NCBI GenBank assembly: GCA_949752735.1
Contig: OX457036.1
Coordinates: forward strand, 3,000,902 to 3,064,901
DNA: 64,000 bases
Reading direction: 5' to 3'
Source: Lumbricus terrestris
Lineage: Eukaryota > Annelida > Clitellata > Crassiclitellata > Lumbricidae
The position numbers and the translations under genes were made by a program. Below, one piece after another: positions 24,063 to 34,396 of this stretch. The notes under the pieces were generated by a model that was not told the DNA's origin, did no database searches, and saw only the letters and a program-made list of their open reading frames with translations. The stretch's first letter is position 1. Each line of letters opens with the position of its first letter.

Positions 24063-25400
24063 GGATAATGTCTGTCACATGAACGTTGTGAACGGAAGAA
24101 TGCATGCTGAAGTCGGTAGGCAGATGATTATCACAAAAACACTTGAAAACAACACTGCAGAACAACCTGTCCCATGCATGAATAAAGTATACGCGGTCTA
24201 CGCTGATCGTTTTCCTGATACACTGTTGTTAAAAACAATTAACCAACAATCTAGATCAATTTAAACGGTAGTGAGATGCGTTGAAAAAGTATACACAAGA
24301 AAAATGTTTTATCCACTAAGACACCTTAAAATCGCTAGCGGGAGGCGCAATATGTTCACTGAAGTACGATGCCAATTTGTCTCCACTCAATTCGACTTCT
24401 TTTGCAATAATTATCATTGCACACTGAGCGTAATAATAGACCTATAATTGGGGCCTTCACGAAAAAAATAATACTTATTGTCGTCCTGGTTATACATGTA
24501 TGTGAAAGGTCAGTTTTTCAATCGTAAGTGAAGAACTGCATCACCAACAACAAAAACGACATTTTGACGACAGAAGATTTCGTCATCCACCTCAGTGTCA
24601 ATTCGTGTTTCAGTATAATATTTGATTTAGAGATTATAACGCTGTGTCAACTACATAAAACATCGCGATAAATGAGAATGCGATGGATAATGTCTGTCAC
24701 ATGAACGTTGTGAACGGAAGAATGAAATACTGATTAAGCCATTCACACGACTACTTAAACCACAATGACGAAAGTTCTGCAAAATTGAAATACAAGAAAG
24801 AATTTTACGTTGAATTCATAAAATTAATTCATTCTAATTCTGCAATTTAAAAGAGCGCTTTCTAATAGTTCTGCTGTGAGAAACGCTGCACAAATGTTAT
24901 ATTAAATAAGATTAGATTAGTTTAGATTAGATTAAAAGGAAATTGTCTGGAAAAAATATGAAATTTAGGATTCATATTAACAGACCATAAGACGACGATA
25001 AGCACTGGAACCCAATAACTGGACACGATCTCGTACGGACACCCTTAAATATACACAAAAATTGACGCTATATAAAGGAAATTTCTCTCAAAAGCTTGCA
25101 TTTGCTTTACCTCGGAAAATAGAAGTTCGAAAAGTCATAGCAACGAAATGTAGCCCAATGACTTGGATTATCGAACAAGTTTTGAAAAATAATAATGATT
25201 TCCGCCCTTGCCAAAGGGCCAAAATTGCCAAAAATTGCGTTGTTGAGAGAAATTTGCAGGTTCCTACGAAATTTGTTATTATTAAAAAAAAATTATTAAC
25301 CGCCAAACAATATACCGATGGAATGAGCTCATAAAACTCAACAGCATGATATTTTAATTTTAAGACAGTCCGATATTTTTTTAGAATTTATTGACTTTTA
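24062..25400 (+). repeat. Unclassified dispersed repeat, copy A (uninterrupted)
   Basis: GTTGTTAAAAACAATTAACC, TTTAAACGGTAGTGAGATGC, CATCCACCTCAGTGTCAATT and GAATTTATTG match copy B, which the LTR retrotransposon splits (28034-28201 plus 41069-42065). No protein is recognised in it. A 40-bp segment starting GGATAATGTCTGTCACATGA is present at both 24062 and 24684; copy B lacks the second one. Confidence 0.75.
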
Positions 25401-25735
25401 CCATGCCCTACTTTCGTAACGCACCTCTAAGTCTGAAAAAATAAAACCCCAATAACTTTTTATCCGTAGAAATATTTCACCGTATACTATGGGATTCGCA
25501 TCAGTTTAAGAAAGCTTTTCTAACATTAGGCTTATATTGCAAGATGTGCATTGTTTGTCTGATAATGTTGAAATGACAAATAGCAATTCTAAAGACTATC
25601 ATGTAAATCGGACATTTTCACCATTTTGGTCGTTCTTTGTGAAAACATTTTCTCAAATTTTTGCATGTATTCTAAATTATCTGAGGGTGATTTAGTAAAA
25701 CTCATTGCACATGACTATAGCATCAAGCAAGTGGT
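25401..25735. other. No gene recognised
   Basis: AT-rich, no supported feature. Confidence 0.4.
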
Positions 25736-26200
25736 TCAACGACATCCACCCCCAAGGATATCCAGCGCTTGACTCATGACCCGAAATTTGGGAGCAACAT
25801 CAGACGCCAGACGGTGCATGCACGCTTCGACATCATTAGCATAAGACTGTCTTAGGACAAGAAGAGGTCCAAGGTCAGCTGTGTAAATGATGTAGAGGAG
25901 GGGTAAAGGACCGATCCTGGGGCAAACCAAAAGGGACATGGACCCATGGAGATCTAGTATGACCGTCGAGGACCGAACTGGATCATGTATGAAGGAGACA
26001 AGCCAAACAAAGAAGTTGCCAAATAGACCGAATAAGGCATAAGAAGGGTGCCTAAGAAGGATAATATCATGGTCTACAGTTCTACACAATCAAATGCGGA
26101 ACTAACATCAAGCAGTGTCAGAATAGACACAGGACACCTTTCAATAGGTTCATATAATACGATAAAAGGCGAAGCAGACGAAACTCAGTAGATTAAGTAG
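25736..26200 (-). pseudogene. LINE RT palm relic, minus strand
   Basis: The minus-strand frame gives TVDHDIILL (usual FDTVDHDIL motif), WLVSFIHDPVRSSTVILDLHGS, LLVCPRIGPLPLLYIIYTAD and SYANDVEACMHR. The last is the active-site YADD with Asp changed to Asn (YAND). So the palm is recognisable but catalytically ruined, in addition to earlier frame breaks. CR1/Jockey-group. The fingers, thumb and endonuclease are missing. Confidence 0.75.
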
Positions 26201-26280
26201 AATGACTCAAGCTTTCCCAAGGTTATAAAAATCCCAACTGATAAACACCGAGCAGATATTTAAAAACAAGCAGAATGTAA

Positions 26281-26286
26281 ATATAT

Positions 26287-26351
<65 letters not shown>
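26281..26351 (+). repeat. (AT)n microsatellite
   Basis: About 30 nearly uninterrupted AT units. Confidence 0.95.
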
Positions 26352-26352
<1 letters not shown>

Positions 26353-26577
26353 ATTGTTAGCAGAAGCACCCGGTTTCGCCGGGGAAATTTCTGTTTTCAC
26401 CCCTCGCCACACCCGACACCACTCCCACTTAGCTGTTTTCCATCGCCCCTCTCCACCCCGGCCCCACCCCACTTCTGTATTCCGCACGCCACCCCACACA
26501 GCCCCAAATTTGGCCCACCGCACATTGCAAGAGGCGCTTTATAAACGTTCAGATCCGATGCGATATTAATATTAATA

Positions 26578-26720
26578 TAGTTGTCTTTACTTTCTCTTAC
26601 CCTGCGATCATTCGTTCACGATGTAATTTAGTGAATGCGCTTGAATTGTGTGCTTACCTGTTTCAGGCCATCGCAATGATGGATGTTCTGCAAATTGCAT
26701 AATAGAAATAAAAGCAGAAT
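26578..26720 (+). repeat. Dispersed repeat, left part (pairs with 42589)
   Basis: TTAGTGAATGCGCTTGAATT and its surroundings match 42589-42680. The right part of the same repeat (TTATATATTGCA..., ACGTTATAAAGGTGTCTTT) resumes at 27475. The 42-kb copy has the two parts joined. Confidence 0.65.
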
Positions 26721-26984
26721 TAGATTATCTAATTCAGAGTAGTTCTGACATAATATAATCAAAGCAACATTTATCATTGCACATTCATTGTCATGCAAAC
26801 GCAATGCAATGTAATTAATGTGCTGTGGTTATGCAGTAATTCATGTAGCGCTAGTGTAAAAAGCTCATGGCATCAACCGATGACGTTTATCATTAAGCAT
26901 CGCAGACGAAAACTAACACGGAATTGGGTCGATAGTTTGTAGGCATTTAAGGAGATTGTCCCCTCCGTCCATTACAAGTACAAG

Positions 26985-27210
26985 TGGGTCGCGGTGGTGT
27001 AGTGGTGGCGTCGTTGCCTTGAAGCCGGAGGGTTCGAGGTTCGAATCCACATCAAGTCGCCGAGTATGGACCATGGGCAAGTCTTTCACTCACAATTGCT
27101 CAGCGGTTGGGCGTGAAACTCCGATGCAGTGTCCGCTCTGCAGTCGGGAGCGCCTCTGAGTAGTGAACTTGAAGGGGCGCTATAACAAGTGCACATACAA
27201 ACAACCAAAC
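26985..27210 (+). mobile_element. tRNA-derived SINE (family 1)
   Basis: A box TGGTGTAGTGG (26995-27005), B box GGTTCGAATCC (27038-27048), body GGGCAAGTCTTTCACTCACA, and tail CAGTCGGGAGCGCCTCTGAG...GAAGGGGCGCTATAACAAG. It closely resembles the 6743 copy. Confidence 0.88.
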
Positions 27211-27474
27211 AAACAAACTTAGCCAAGCTCATCTGACTGGGAAACTATTAACTGTAGACAATTTCTGATAGAGTCCTGCTCTAAAATCTAAATTCAATGA
27301 CTTCATTTGGTGAGATACTTTACCCCTGCTCCCACTTTGAATGCGTTTCACCCGTACTAAGATCCGCTGGAACGGATTATTACCATACTGAATTTTAATT
27401 TATAATATTATGTTGACAATCTTGCACTCGGTTAAATCCAATCACTGCGGGTTCTAATAAAATAATTTGGGATT

Positions 27475-28010
27475 GGTTGTGTTATATATTGCAGATATAG
27501 ATTACGTTATAAAGGTGTCTTTAAAAGTTACGCCTCCAGATAAAAGCTGAGCCCGAATAATAGTAGGAACGCCATTCCACAGTAAAGGGCAGACAGAGGC
27601 AAAGGCGCGATGTTGGGCTCTGGCAGTCCGAGATCGTGGTACAAGAAGGTCATGACGGTCTAAAGAGCGGAGAGGACGTCCAACTATAGCTGAGAAAGGC
27701 TTCCTATATAATAAAATCACAAAACATCTTATAGGTAAGAGGAAGAATTTTATAATGAATCCAGCAGTCAAAGGAAGCCAGTGAAGGTGTTCAGTCATGA
27801 AAGTTGAAATGTGAGAGAAACGAGGGGGCGAGCAATCAAACGAGCAGATGCATTCAGTGCCGATTGGAGAGGTTAAAGTCATATCACCATTCATTTGGGT
27901 TTTAATTTTGTGTCCAGAGAGACTTAGTACTTTATTTAGCCGGAAAGGTAGGCCTAGTTTATGGAGGAAATTTCTTCGAACGTCTGTGCAAGCCATTTAA
28001 AATGCTGTTC
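27475..28010 (-). pseudogene. LINE RT C-terminal relic, minus strand
   Basis: Minus-strand frame 27996-27502: SGHKIKTQMNGD, STFMTEHLHWLPLTAGFIIK, RPLRSLDRHDLLVPRSRTAR, FASVCPLLWNGVPTIIRA and GGVTFKDTFIT, then stop. The HLHWLP - DLLVPRSRT - WNGVP order is a CR1-type RT tail. The last codons merge into the ACGTTATAAAGGTGTCTTT motif near 27505-27520, which is shared with 42750. The family is the one at 21600-21910. The palm is absent. Confidence 0.75.
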
Positions 28011-28033
28011 CACTCGTATGTATGAGTCACTTT

Positions 28034-28201
28034 GTCGGCAGGCTGTTGATAATTATCACAAAGACACCTGATTAGGTGATAAGCCAGATTTTCCTGTTCC
28101 TTGCAAGAATAAAGAATACGTGGTCTAAGCTAATCATTTCATGATATACTGTTGTTAAAAACAATTAACCAACCAATCAGGATCAGTTTAAACGGTAGTG
28201 G
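28034..28201 (+). repeat. Dispersed repeat copy B, left part (split by LTR element)
   Basis: ATAATTATCACAAAGACACC, ACTGTTGTTAAAAACAATTA and CAGTTTAAACGGTAGTGG match 24121-24275. It continues at 41069. Confidence 0.85.
28198..28201 (+). repeat. Target-site duplication GTGG (left)
   Basis: GTGG precedes the TG of the 5' LTR and recurs at 41069-41072 after the 3' LTR. The uninterrupted relative at 24.27 kb has a single GTGA at this point. Confidence 0.85.
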
Positions 28202-28851
28202 TGTAGCGATCGTAGAACTACGCTACGGGTTTTCGGTCGATAATATTATTATATTATTATTTTATTTAATTTTTGATCGGTTTCAGAGATCTGATATATA
28301 TATATATATATAGGGTTTTCTTTCGGTGCTTCGTGTGACCTAGATTTTAATATTGATTTGCGCTTGACACGGGTCACAGTGACCGCTGATGTAGGCCCTG
28401 CAGCTGCCGTTTCATATTCGTGTATTTTTCGCACGCTTTAGTCGACGGCCTTCAAAGACGTCGCCGCCCGCTCGGCCAATTATCACACGGTTCGCCCGAG
28501 GTGGTCTGATGAACAGAGTGAGCGAGGAATACAGCCAGCCAGACAAGCACAGACAGAGACACGGATTGAGAAGGATACACTGTAGGTGTGTGGGCCTGTG
28601 TACGTATTAAAATATGTGTGTTTTCGCAAGGTTAAACTGGTGCACTTGTGGTCTACGTGACTGACGGCAGATGACGCTTTTCAGAAGGAGAGATAGAAGG
28701 AGAAAGACAGATCACTTCAGAATGACAGGAGAGGGCGCACGTGGCAGCTGATTTTTGCCGCCTTGCGACAGCTGCGTTGCTGCTGGGTTTGCGCGCGCGG
28801 CTCGCTTGCCGGTCATGCGCAGAAAGGGGGACGCGCTGGAAGTCAGGTAGC

Positions 28852-28859
28852 TATAAAAG
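28852..28859 (+). promoter_or_regulatory. TATA box of the LTR promoter
   Basis: TATAAAAG in a GC-rich context. Transcription would start near 28880-28890. Identical in the 3' LTR (39415-39422). Confidence 0.7.
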
Positions 28860-29076
28860 CGAGAGCGGGCAGCTAAAGCGCAGACGTGGCCAGAATTTCA
28901 AGAGAAGTGGATGTATGGAGTTGCGGACGGAATTTCAAGGCAATTGGATGTATTGCGGCTTTTGGTAGTCTTAGGCACGATCGAGTTAGTGAAGTTTGGC
29001 CAGGATAAAGCGCCGCTTACACTAGTCTTCGGCGTCGTTGTTGTCGATTCATTCTCTCTCGACATGGAGTCGATTT

Positions 29077-29082
29077 AATAAA
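29077..29082 (+). terminator. Poly(A) signal AATAAA in the LTR
   Basis: AATAAA followed by a GT-rich stretch (GAGTTAGTTTGTTGCG). In the 3' LTR the same signal (39640-39645) would end the transcript near 39660. It lies about 190 bp downstream of the predicted start, giving a workable R region. Confidence 0.65.
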
Positions 29083-29860
29083 AGAGTTAGTTTGTTGCGA
29101 GAAATATATCAGCGTTGTTGCGAGTTTTGCCTTCGCTTTCGCATTGGATCTACTCCTGGATTAATCGGTCAAGGCCTCTCTTCGCCCTGTCACACGGAGT
29201 GATTTATCGTGGGCTTCGAATCGTCAGCGCTCTGCTCTCGTTCTTCGAAATTGCGTTGCGAAGCGGTTGTTCGTATGTTTGCCTAAGGGCGTCTTTCTCA
29301 AACGGCTTGGATACATAGCCGAAATTGTTGTTCATTGCGTGAGATCAGCGACGGATTTAGCTGATCTTTTCGGGCGTTTCAAACTCGACGCCTTGCTTGT
29401 GCCTTCGTCGCCTCTCTTGGAATTCGACTTCGTCGATGTTCTTCGCACACGATCGGCTTTGTCCCTTGTCTTCGGACATAAGGTACGCTTTATTGGGGAA
29501 TTAATACGATCGGTTATTTAGATATTTTGGGCTGAACCGAAATTGGCTGTGGGACTTGAGAGTCAATCGGGATTTAATTTAGGCATACTCCGGTTGATAG
29601 GTGTTTGCATTGAATTGTTGCATTTGATTTTCATTGAATGTCTTTACAAAGGATAGGAACTGATAATTAAACTTACTGACTTTTATGTTTGATTGCTGTG
29701 AACATAACTGATGCTAATAGAAGATTCAATTGATTGTGAATAATAAGAAATATTAATTGGACAACTGGCTTTGATCATTGATGACTTTGAATGGGACTGA
29801 GGTTGAATGAATACTTAATTGATTGTGAGCTATAACGATAGAAGTCATTTCTATAGCGCT

Positions 29861-32800
29861 ATGGAGGAGTCTAGGCCAGTCACTCCTGCTCAGCCTTCTA
29901 GGCCCCCTTCTTCTATGGAGATATTGCTTGAAGCCATTCAGACTAATGCTAGGTCTACTCATGAAGCCATTCAGACTAATGCTAGAGACATGCAAGAGGC
30001 GATTTCCACGGTAGAATTCAATGTCTTGGCGGTGCAATCAAATGTAAGAGAGGAGATCAGAGAAGAGATCTCGGCTGTAAGAGATAATGTCAGGGAAGCG
30101 CTGACGGAAGTTGTATCACGATTGGAAAGGCTAGAGGCATCGCCGGTACCTAAGCCTGCTGTGGATTCGAACTCTGGACTGAGGTCCACCGCTATAACCA
30201 CTGCGGACGTGCCATACCACTCGACCATCGAAATGGAAGAAACTTTGGGTGCTAGGCTTAAAGATTTCGCACACCCTGGTATATTGCGAAGAAGTGATAG
30301 ATTGGCTAGTAGGCCTCCAATTTCATATAGGGAGTTCGGCAGTCTAAATAACTGGCCGCCTTTCCATCGTTGGGATTCGAACCCAGAAGTCACCTCCTCC
30401 TGCCCGCCCACAATCTCTAGAGCTGGTCCACAGCAGCACGCGGTCCCATCGAGCGAAGATCCGGAAGTGGCGACTCCGGGGAGGCCGATAGGGGCGGGCG
30501 TTACAATTGGTCCCAGCCAGTGGGGTCAAATTAGTTCTAGAGATTTTGGTGATGATAGGTTAGAAGAGGAAACTGACTATGCTAGAACAGGCGAAATGGC
30601 AATTTCTTTTGAAAGAAGGAAGGAAAGGGAATTTGCTGATAATGTGGAAATAATGTCTGATGATGGTAGTGTAGACATTGAAATCAGCAAAATAATGGAA
30701 TCTAGACCTAAAACTGTTAAAATAATGGATAACAGAATGCATGCAGCACAGCAACCGGAGTTTAGAAATTTGGATATGAATAAACCGATCGCTAATAAAT
30801 TGTCACGGGAGGGGGGTGATAAGGTCAACCCAGCTCCTTTGGCCTCTTCGTCGCTCCCTCACGTCGAGTATCCTCGACCTGATCCGCAATGGAGGCTGCA
30901 AGCGCCGCTCGCACACGTCGATCAACAAAGAGTGGAAATGGCACCGAGTCGGGTCGACTTTACACAACCAGCGTCGGTAATGCCGACCTATCAGTCAATG
31001 CCTGACTGCGTCCTCGACGGTCGTGCAACGTCGACCATGGTTGGTCGAGACTACGCTCGACCCGACCTTCCTCCTGGACCAGCGGCGATGGCAACGGTCG
31101 ACTGGATGCAACCATACGCTCGTCCCGACCATTCAAACATGCCGTGGAGGTATGCTCCGACCTACACTCCGAGCGCTTTCTACGGTAGCAGCGACAACCG
31201 GGTTTGGGTTGACCCGCTTCGCTGTCTCGACCCGCTTCGACCAAGCGACGCCGTCTTTCCTCGGTGGCCAACGGTCGTGGAATCGGCGAGGATGAGTTCA
31301 TGCCTCGGCGCGCAAAACTTTGGATTCAGCCGTGATGCCGAACTACCGCGATGTCAAGTGGTAATGAAGTCGACACCTCTGGAGAGAAATGAAACGACGG
31401 CCGATAATAAAGCGACGTCTGCGGTTGGTGAAACGAAAGCACTGGCGCCTACCAACGTTTCGGTCGGTCCTATCAAAATAGTCCCGACGACCACCGTCGC
31501 AACGCAAACGACCGGCGACTGGGAGCTACCGTCGATCAGTTCAAAGGGAACAGTCAAGGAACTTGAACCGACCGCGTCTGCAACAGCTAAAGAGGGCGAG
31601 GTTAAACAGCCATCGACTTCTCCTCCTAAGCCAACACAATTCCTGAAACTCGGGTCTTTTAGCGGAAAGACGGACGTTGAAACATTCTTACGAAAATTCT
31701 CCGTGTGCGCCAGGAATAACAGATGGACGGACGAGGAGAGGTTGAACCAATTAGTAGTCTCATTGGTTGAACCGGCGACTCATCTGCTGAGCGAGTCGAA
31801 CGCAGATAGCTTGGACACTTGGACGGCTTTGGTACAGCGACTTCGAGAACGATATGGTAACGCTGAACAGCAAGCTTTATTTCAGACACAGCTGAGTACT
31901 CGAAAGCAGAAAGCCGATGAAGATATGGGAGCCTTGGTCGATGATGTGCGCCGTCTGACCTCGCGTGCGTATCCGGGCTCTTCGACTGTCCACAGCGAAG
32001 CAATTGCTGTTCGTGCATTCCTGGATGCCCTGAGAGATAGAACTCTTGCTCTGAAAATTCGAGAGCGAGAGCCAAAATCATTGGATGAAGCTTACAAGGT
32101 GGCGATGCGGTTGGACGGCTATCAGAAAGCAGAAGCCGGCGGCCATGAACAACAAGACCGACGACACGGCCGTGTCAACGCAATTAAAGAACAGGAAGAA
32201 GATTCGGAAATGAGGGTTTTGAAACGGCAGGTGGAGCAAATAATGCGACAGCTGGAGCGACAACCATTGTCGGCGCCACAATCCAGATACAATAATCGTG
32301 GATCATGGAGAGGTCAGAACGAGTCAACAAGAAACGATAGGTCGAACACCAATGGAGGTAACGGGCGGGGAAATCCACGGTGTTTCCTATGTCATCGGCT
32401 CGGTCATATGAGCTCGGCCTGTAGAAGTCGACCACAGAGAGAAGTGGAAACGGAGGTAGGACCATCGCCGCGGAGATGTTTCGAATGTTCTGCGACGGAC
32501 CACCTAGCGCGCAACTGCCCAAACCGACAGGCAACTGAGGCTGAAGATAACGATGTTCCGAATGAACCAGCGAATGTCTATCATGTGCAAGGTAGTTCAA
32601 ATGCTTACTGGGCATTGAAAGTCAACGGTAAGGATGTGATGGCGCTGGTGGACACAGGGAGTGAATTGTCGCTGGTACCTGCATCCCTCGTCAGACAGAA
32701 GGATATGTCGGCGTCTACGCAACTGTTGAAGGCGGCGAATGGGACGGATATCCGGATACTGGGCGAAGCCGTGCTACACTGTCAAGCGGGAGACTATCAA

Positions 32801-34396
32801 TTTGAAGTACCCTGTTTGGTAACGGCTCAAGTCAGCGAACTGATTCTGGGGCTCGGGTGGTTGGAGGAACACCAGGCCAAATTGTGCCTAGGGGAGAAAA
32901 CAATAACTTTTCAAGATCGCGTCTTTCCACTTCTCCGCCGAGATCGAATGGGAATTTGCCGCAGGATCGCGGCCGCGCAACACGTGAATGTTCCAGCATT
33001 GTCAGAAATGGACGTGGAGGTATATGCGATACTCCCAGACCTGAGACCGACCAAGACTCAATGGGCTACGCCGCCACATGTGTTGACATCGGGACTCATA
33101 ATCGCCGGAACGCTGTTACCGGAACGAGCGATCGACTTAACCATCAGAGTGTTGAATCCGACCGACAAGGTAATTAAATTGTCGAAAGGGATGCAATGTG
33201 CTCTGGAAGAAGTGACAGTAGCCGAAGTGGACCAAGACAACAGTTCCGCTGTAGGTTGCGCCATGGTGAGTGAAGTCAAAGATCGTATCAACTCGCAAGA
33301 TGTAGATGTAGTTCTGAGCCCATTATGGTCAAACATCGCTGAGGACGTTCCACTGGAGGTACAACAGAGACTACGTGAAATTCTGATGAATCGTCGCGCC
33401 GCCTTTTCTCTCGGTGAATGGGATCTGGGCTTCACCGACATCCTACAACATGAGATAGAAACGGGCAGCGAAACGCCTGTTCGTCAACCGCTACGACGAC
33501 AACCGCTCTCGCTGCTCCCTATTATTGACGAACAAGTTCAGGCAATGCTCGATCAAGGACTGATTGAACCGTCACTGTCGCCGTGGGCCAGCAACGTGGT
33601 CATGGTCCAGAAACGAGACGGGACCCCCCGCTTTTGTGTCGACTACAGAGCGGTGAACGCCAAGACGCGCAAGGACGCGTACCCACTTCCGCTGATCAGC
33701 GAGAGCCTGGACGCACTTGGCGAAGCGAAATGGTTCAGCACCTTCGATCTCCGGGCCGGTTATCATCAGTTGGCTGTTCATCCAAGGGATAAACACAAAA
33801 CTGCCTTCGTCACCCGACGCGGAAGTTTTCAATTCAAAGTACTTCCGTTCGGGCTCTGCAATTCTCCGGCTTCGTTTGGCCGGATGATGAATCTGGTCAT
33901 GGCGGGGTTAAACTTCGAGATCTGTTTAATCTATCTCGACGATATCATCGTCTTCGCCAGCGATCTGGAAACCCATTTGATTCGATTGGAGCAAGTTCTC
34001 GTTCGCCTGGAGGGAGTTAATCTAAAACTGAAGCCATCCAAGTGTAAACTACTACAGAAAAGGGTGCTGTTCCTAGGTCACGTGGTCAGCGAACACGGAG
34101 TAACTACCGACCCGGAAAAGATCCAAGCCGTCCGTGACTGGCCCACGCCGCGGAAAGTCAAAGATGTGAGAGCATTTCTGGGATTATGTTCTTATTATCG
34201 CAAATTCGTCCCGAGTTTCGCTCAGATAGCACGGCCGCTACACCAAATGACCAGGAAGGGCTATAGATTCGTCTGGTCCGACCCATGCGAGAGCGCGTTT
34301 CAGAAACTCAAGGATTGCCTAACGGAATCTCCTATTTTAGCGCTTCCAAATGACACCGGGACATACATATTAGATACTGACGCATCGGGCGAATAA
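29861..34396 (+). CDS. gag-pol: Gag - protease - reverse transcriptase (frame ends at a premature stop in RNase H)
   Basis: The first in-frame ATG is 29861 (GCGCTATGGAG, good Kozak context); a TAA at 29816 closes the frame upstream. Gag has a long N-terminus, a helical coiled segment near residues 15-90, a capsid-like domain around 590-760 (SGKTDVETFLRKF...), and two CX2CX4HX4C zinc knuckles starting at residues 841 and 873. Protease has DTG at 931-933. RT spans about 1220-1410, with YLDD at 1358-1361. RNase H begins TDAS near 1505 and stops at TAA 34394-34396. Residues 1-215 are encoded inside the LTR and the PBS lies within codons. Gag and Pol share one frame with no visible frameshift site. 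The product would be cut by its own protease into virus-like-particle and replication proteins. Confidence 0.92.
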   Translation: MEESRPVTPAQPSRPPSSMEILLEAIQTNARSTHEAIQTNARDMQEAISTVEFNVLAVQSNVREEIREEISAVRDNVREALTEVVSRLERLEASPVPKPAVDSNSGLRSTAITTADVPYHSTIEMEETLGARLKDFAHPGILRRSDRLASRPPISYREFGSLNNWPPFHRWDSNPEVTSSCPPTISRAGPQQHAVPSSEDPEVATPGRPIGAGVTIGPSQWGQISSRDFGDDRLEEETDYARTGEMAISFERRKEREFADNVEIMSDDGSVDIEISKIMESRPKTVKIMDNRMHAAQQPEFRNLDMNKPIANKLSREGGDKVNPAPLASSSLPHVEYPRPDPQWRLQAPLAHVDQQRVEMAPSRVDFTQPASVMPTYQSMPDCVLDGRATSTMVGRDYARPDLPPGPAAMATVDWMQPYARPDHSNMPWRYAPTYTPSAFYGSSDNRVWVDPLRCLDPLRPSDAVFPRWPTVVESARMSSCLGAQNFGFSRDAELPRCQVVMKSTPLERNETTADNKATSAVGETKALAPTNVSVGPIKIVPTTTVATQTTGDWELPSISSKGTVKELEPTASATAKEGEVKQPSTSPPKPTQFLKLGSFSGKTDVETFLRKFSVCARNNRWTDEERLNQLVVSLVEPATHLLSESNADSLDTWTALVQRLRERYGNAEQQALFQTQLSTRKQKADEDMGALVDDVRRLTSRAYPGSSTVHSEAIAVRAFLDALRDRTLALKIREREPKSLDEAYKVAMRLDGYQKAEAGGHEQQDRRHGRVNAIKEQEEDSEMRVLKRQVEQIMRQLERQPLSAPQSRYNNRGSWRGQNESTRNDRSNTNGGNGRGNPRCFLCHRLGHMSSACRSRPQREVETEVGPSPRRCFECSATDHLARNCPNRQATEAEDNDVPNEPANVYHVQGSSNAYWALKVNGKDVMALVDTGSELSLVPASLVRQKDMSASTQLLKAANGTDIRILGEAVLHCQAGDYQFEVPCLVTAQVSELILGLGWLEEHQAKLCLGEKTITFQDRVFPLLRRDRMGICRRIAAAQHVNVPALSEMDVEVYAILPDLRPTKTQWATPPHVLTSGLIIAGTLLPERAIDLTIRVLNPTDKVIKLSKGMQCALEEVTVAEVDQDNSSAVGCAMVSEVKDRINSQDVDVVLSPLWSNIAEDVPLEVQQRLREILMNRRAAFSLGEWDLGFTDILQHEIETGSETPVRQPLRRQPLSLLPIIDEQVQAMLDQGLIEPSLSPWASNVVMVQKRDGTPRFCVDYRAVNAKTRKDAYPLPLISESLDALGEAKWFSTFDLRAGYHQLAVHPRDKHKTAFVTRRGSFQFKVLPFGLCNSPASFGRMMNLVMAGLNFEICLIYLDDIIVFASDLETHLIRLEQVLVRLEGVNLKLKPSKCKLLQKRVLFLGHVVSEHGVTTDPEKIQAVRDWPTPRKVKDVRAFLGLCSYYRKFVPSFAQIARPLHQMTRKGYRFVWSDPCESAFQKLKDCLTESPILALPNDTGTYILDTDASGE
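30508..30527 (+). promoter_or_regulatory. Primer-binding site (candidate)
   Basis: TGGTCCCAGCCAGTGGGGTC begins 2 nt after the LTR. TGG is complementary to a tRNA CCA end. The rest partly resembles leucine-tRNA-type sites, but the tRNA is not settled. It is also coding (in-frame GPSQWGQ). Confidence 0.7.
34394..34396 (+). other. Premature in-frame TAA in RNase H
   Basis: It follows TDASGE, and the same frame continues with IGGVLSQ, the expected RNase H text. A single substitution explains it. Confidence 0.9.

Larger units (their letters stand above)
28202..30505 (+). repeat. 5' LTR, 2304 bp
   Basis: Starts TGTAGCGATCGTAG and ends GGGCGTTACA, keeping the TG...CA rule. U3 is about 28202-28880, R about 28880-29100 and U5 about 29100-30505, judged from the TATA box and poly(A) signal. 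The last 645 bp are coding (start of Gag). The length is large for this group. Confidence 0.95.

Noticed and set aside
28741..29521. Small ORFs in the LTR (67-84 codons), repeated at 39304-40084
   Set aside because: No recognisable product; they lie in U3/R/U5 leader sequence, and identity between copies only reflects LTR identity. They may act as upstream ORFs.
34394..34396. Programmed stop readthrough like the gag-pol junction of some retroviruses
   Set aside because: The stop is in the middle of RNase H, not between Gag and Pol, so a lesion is more likely.
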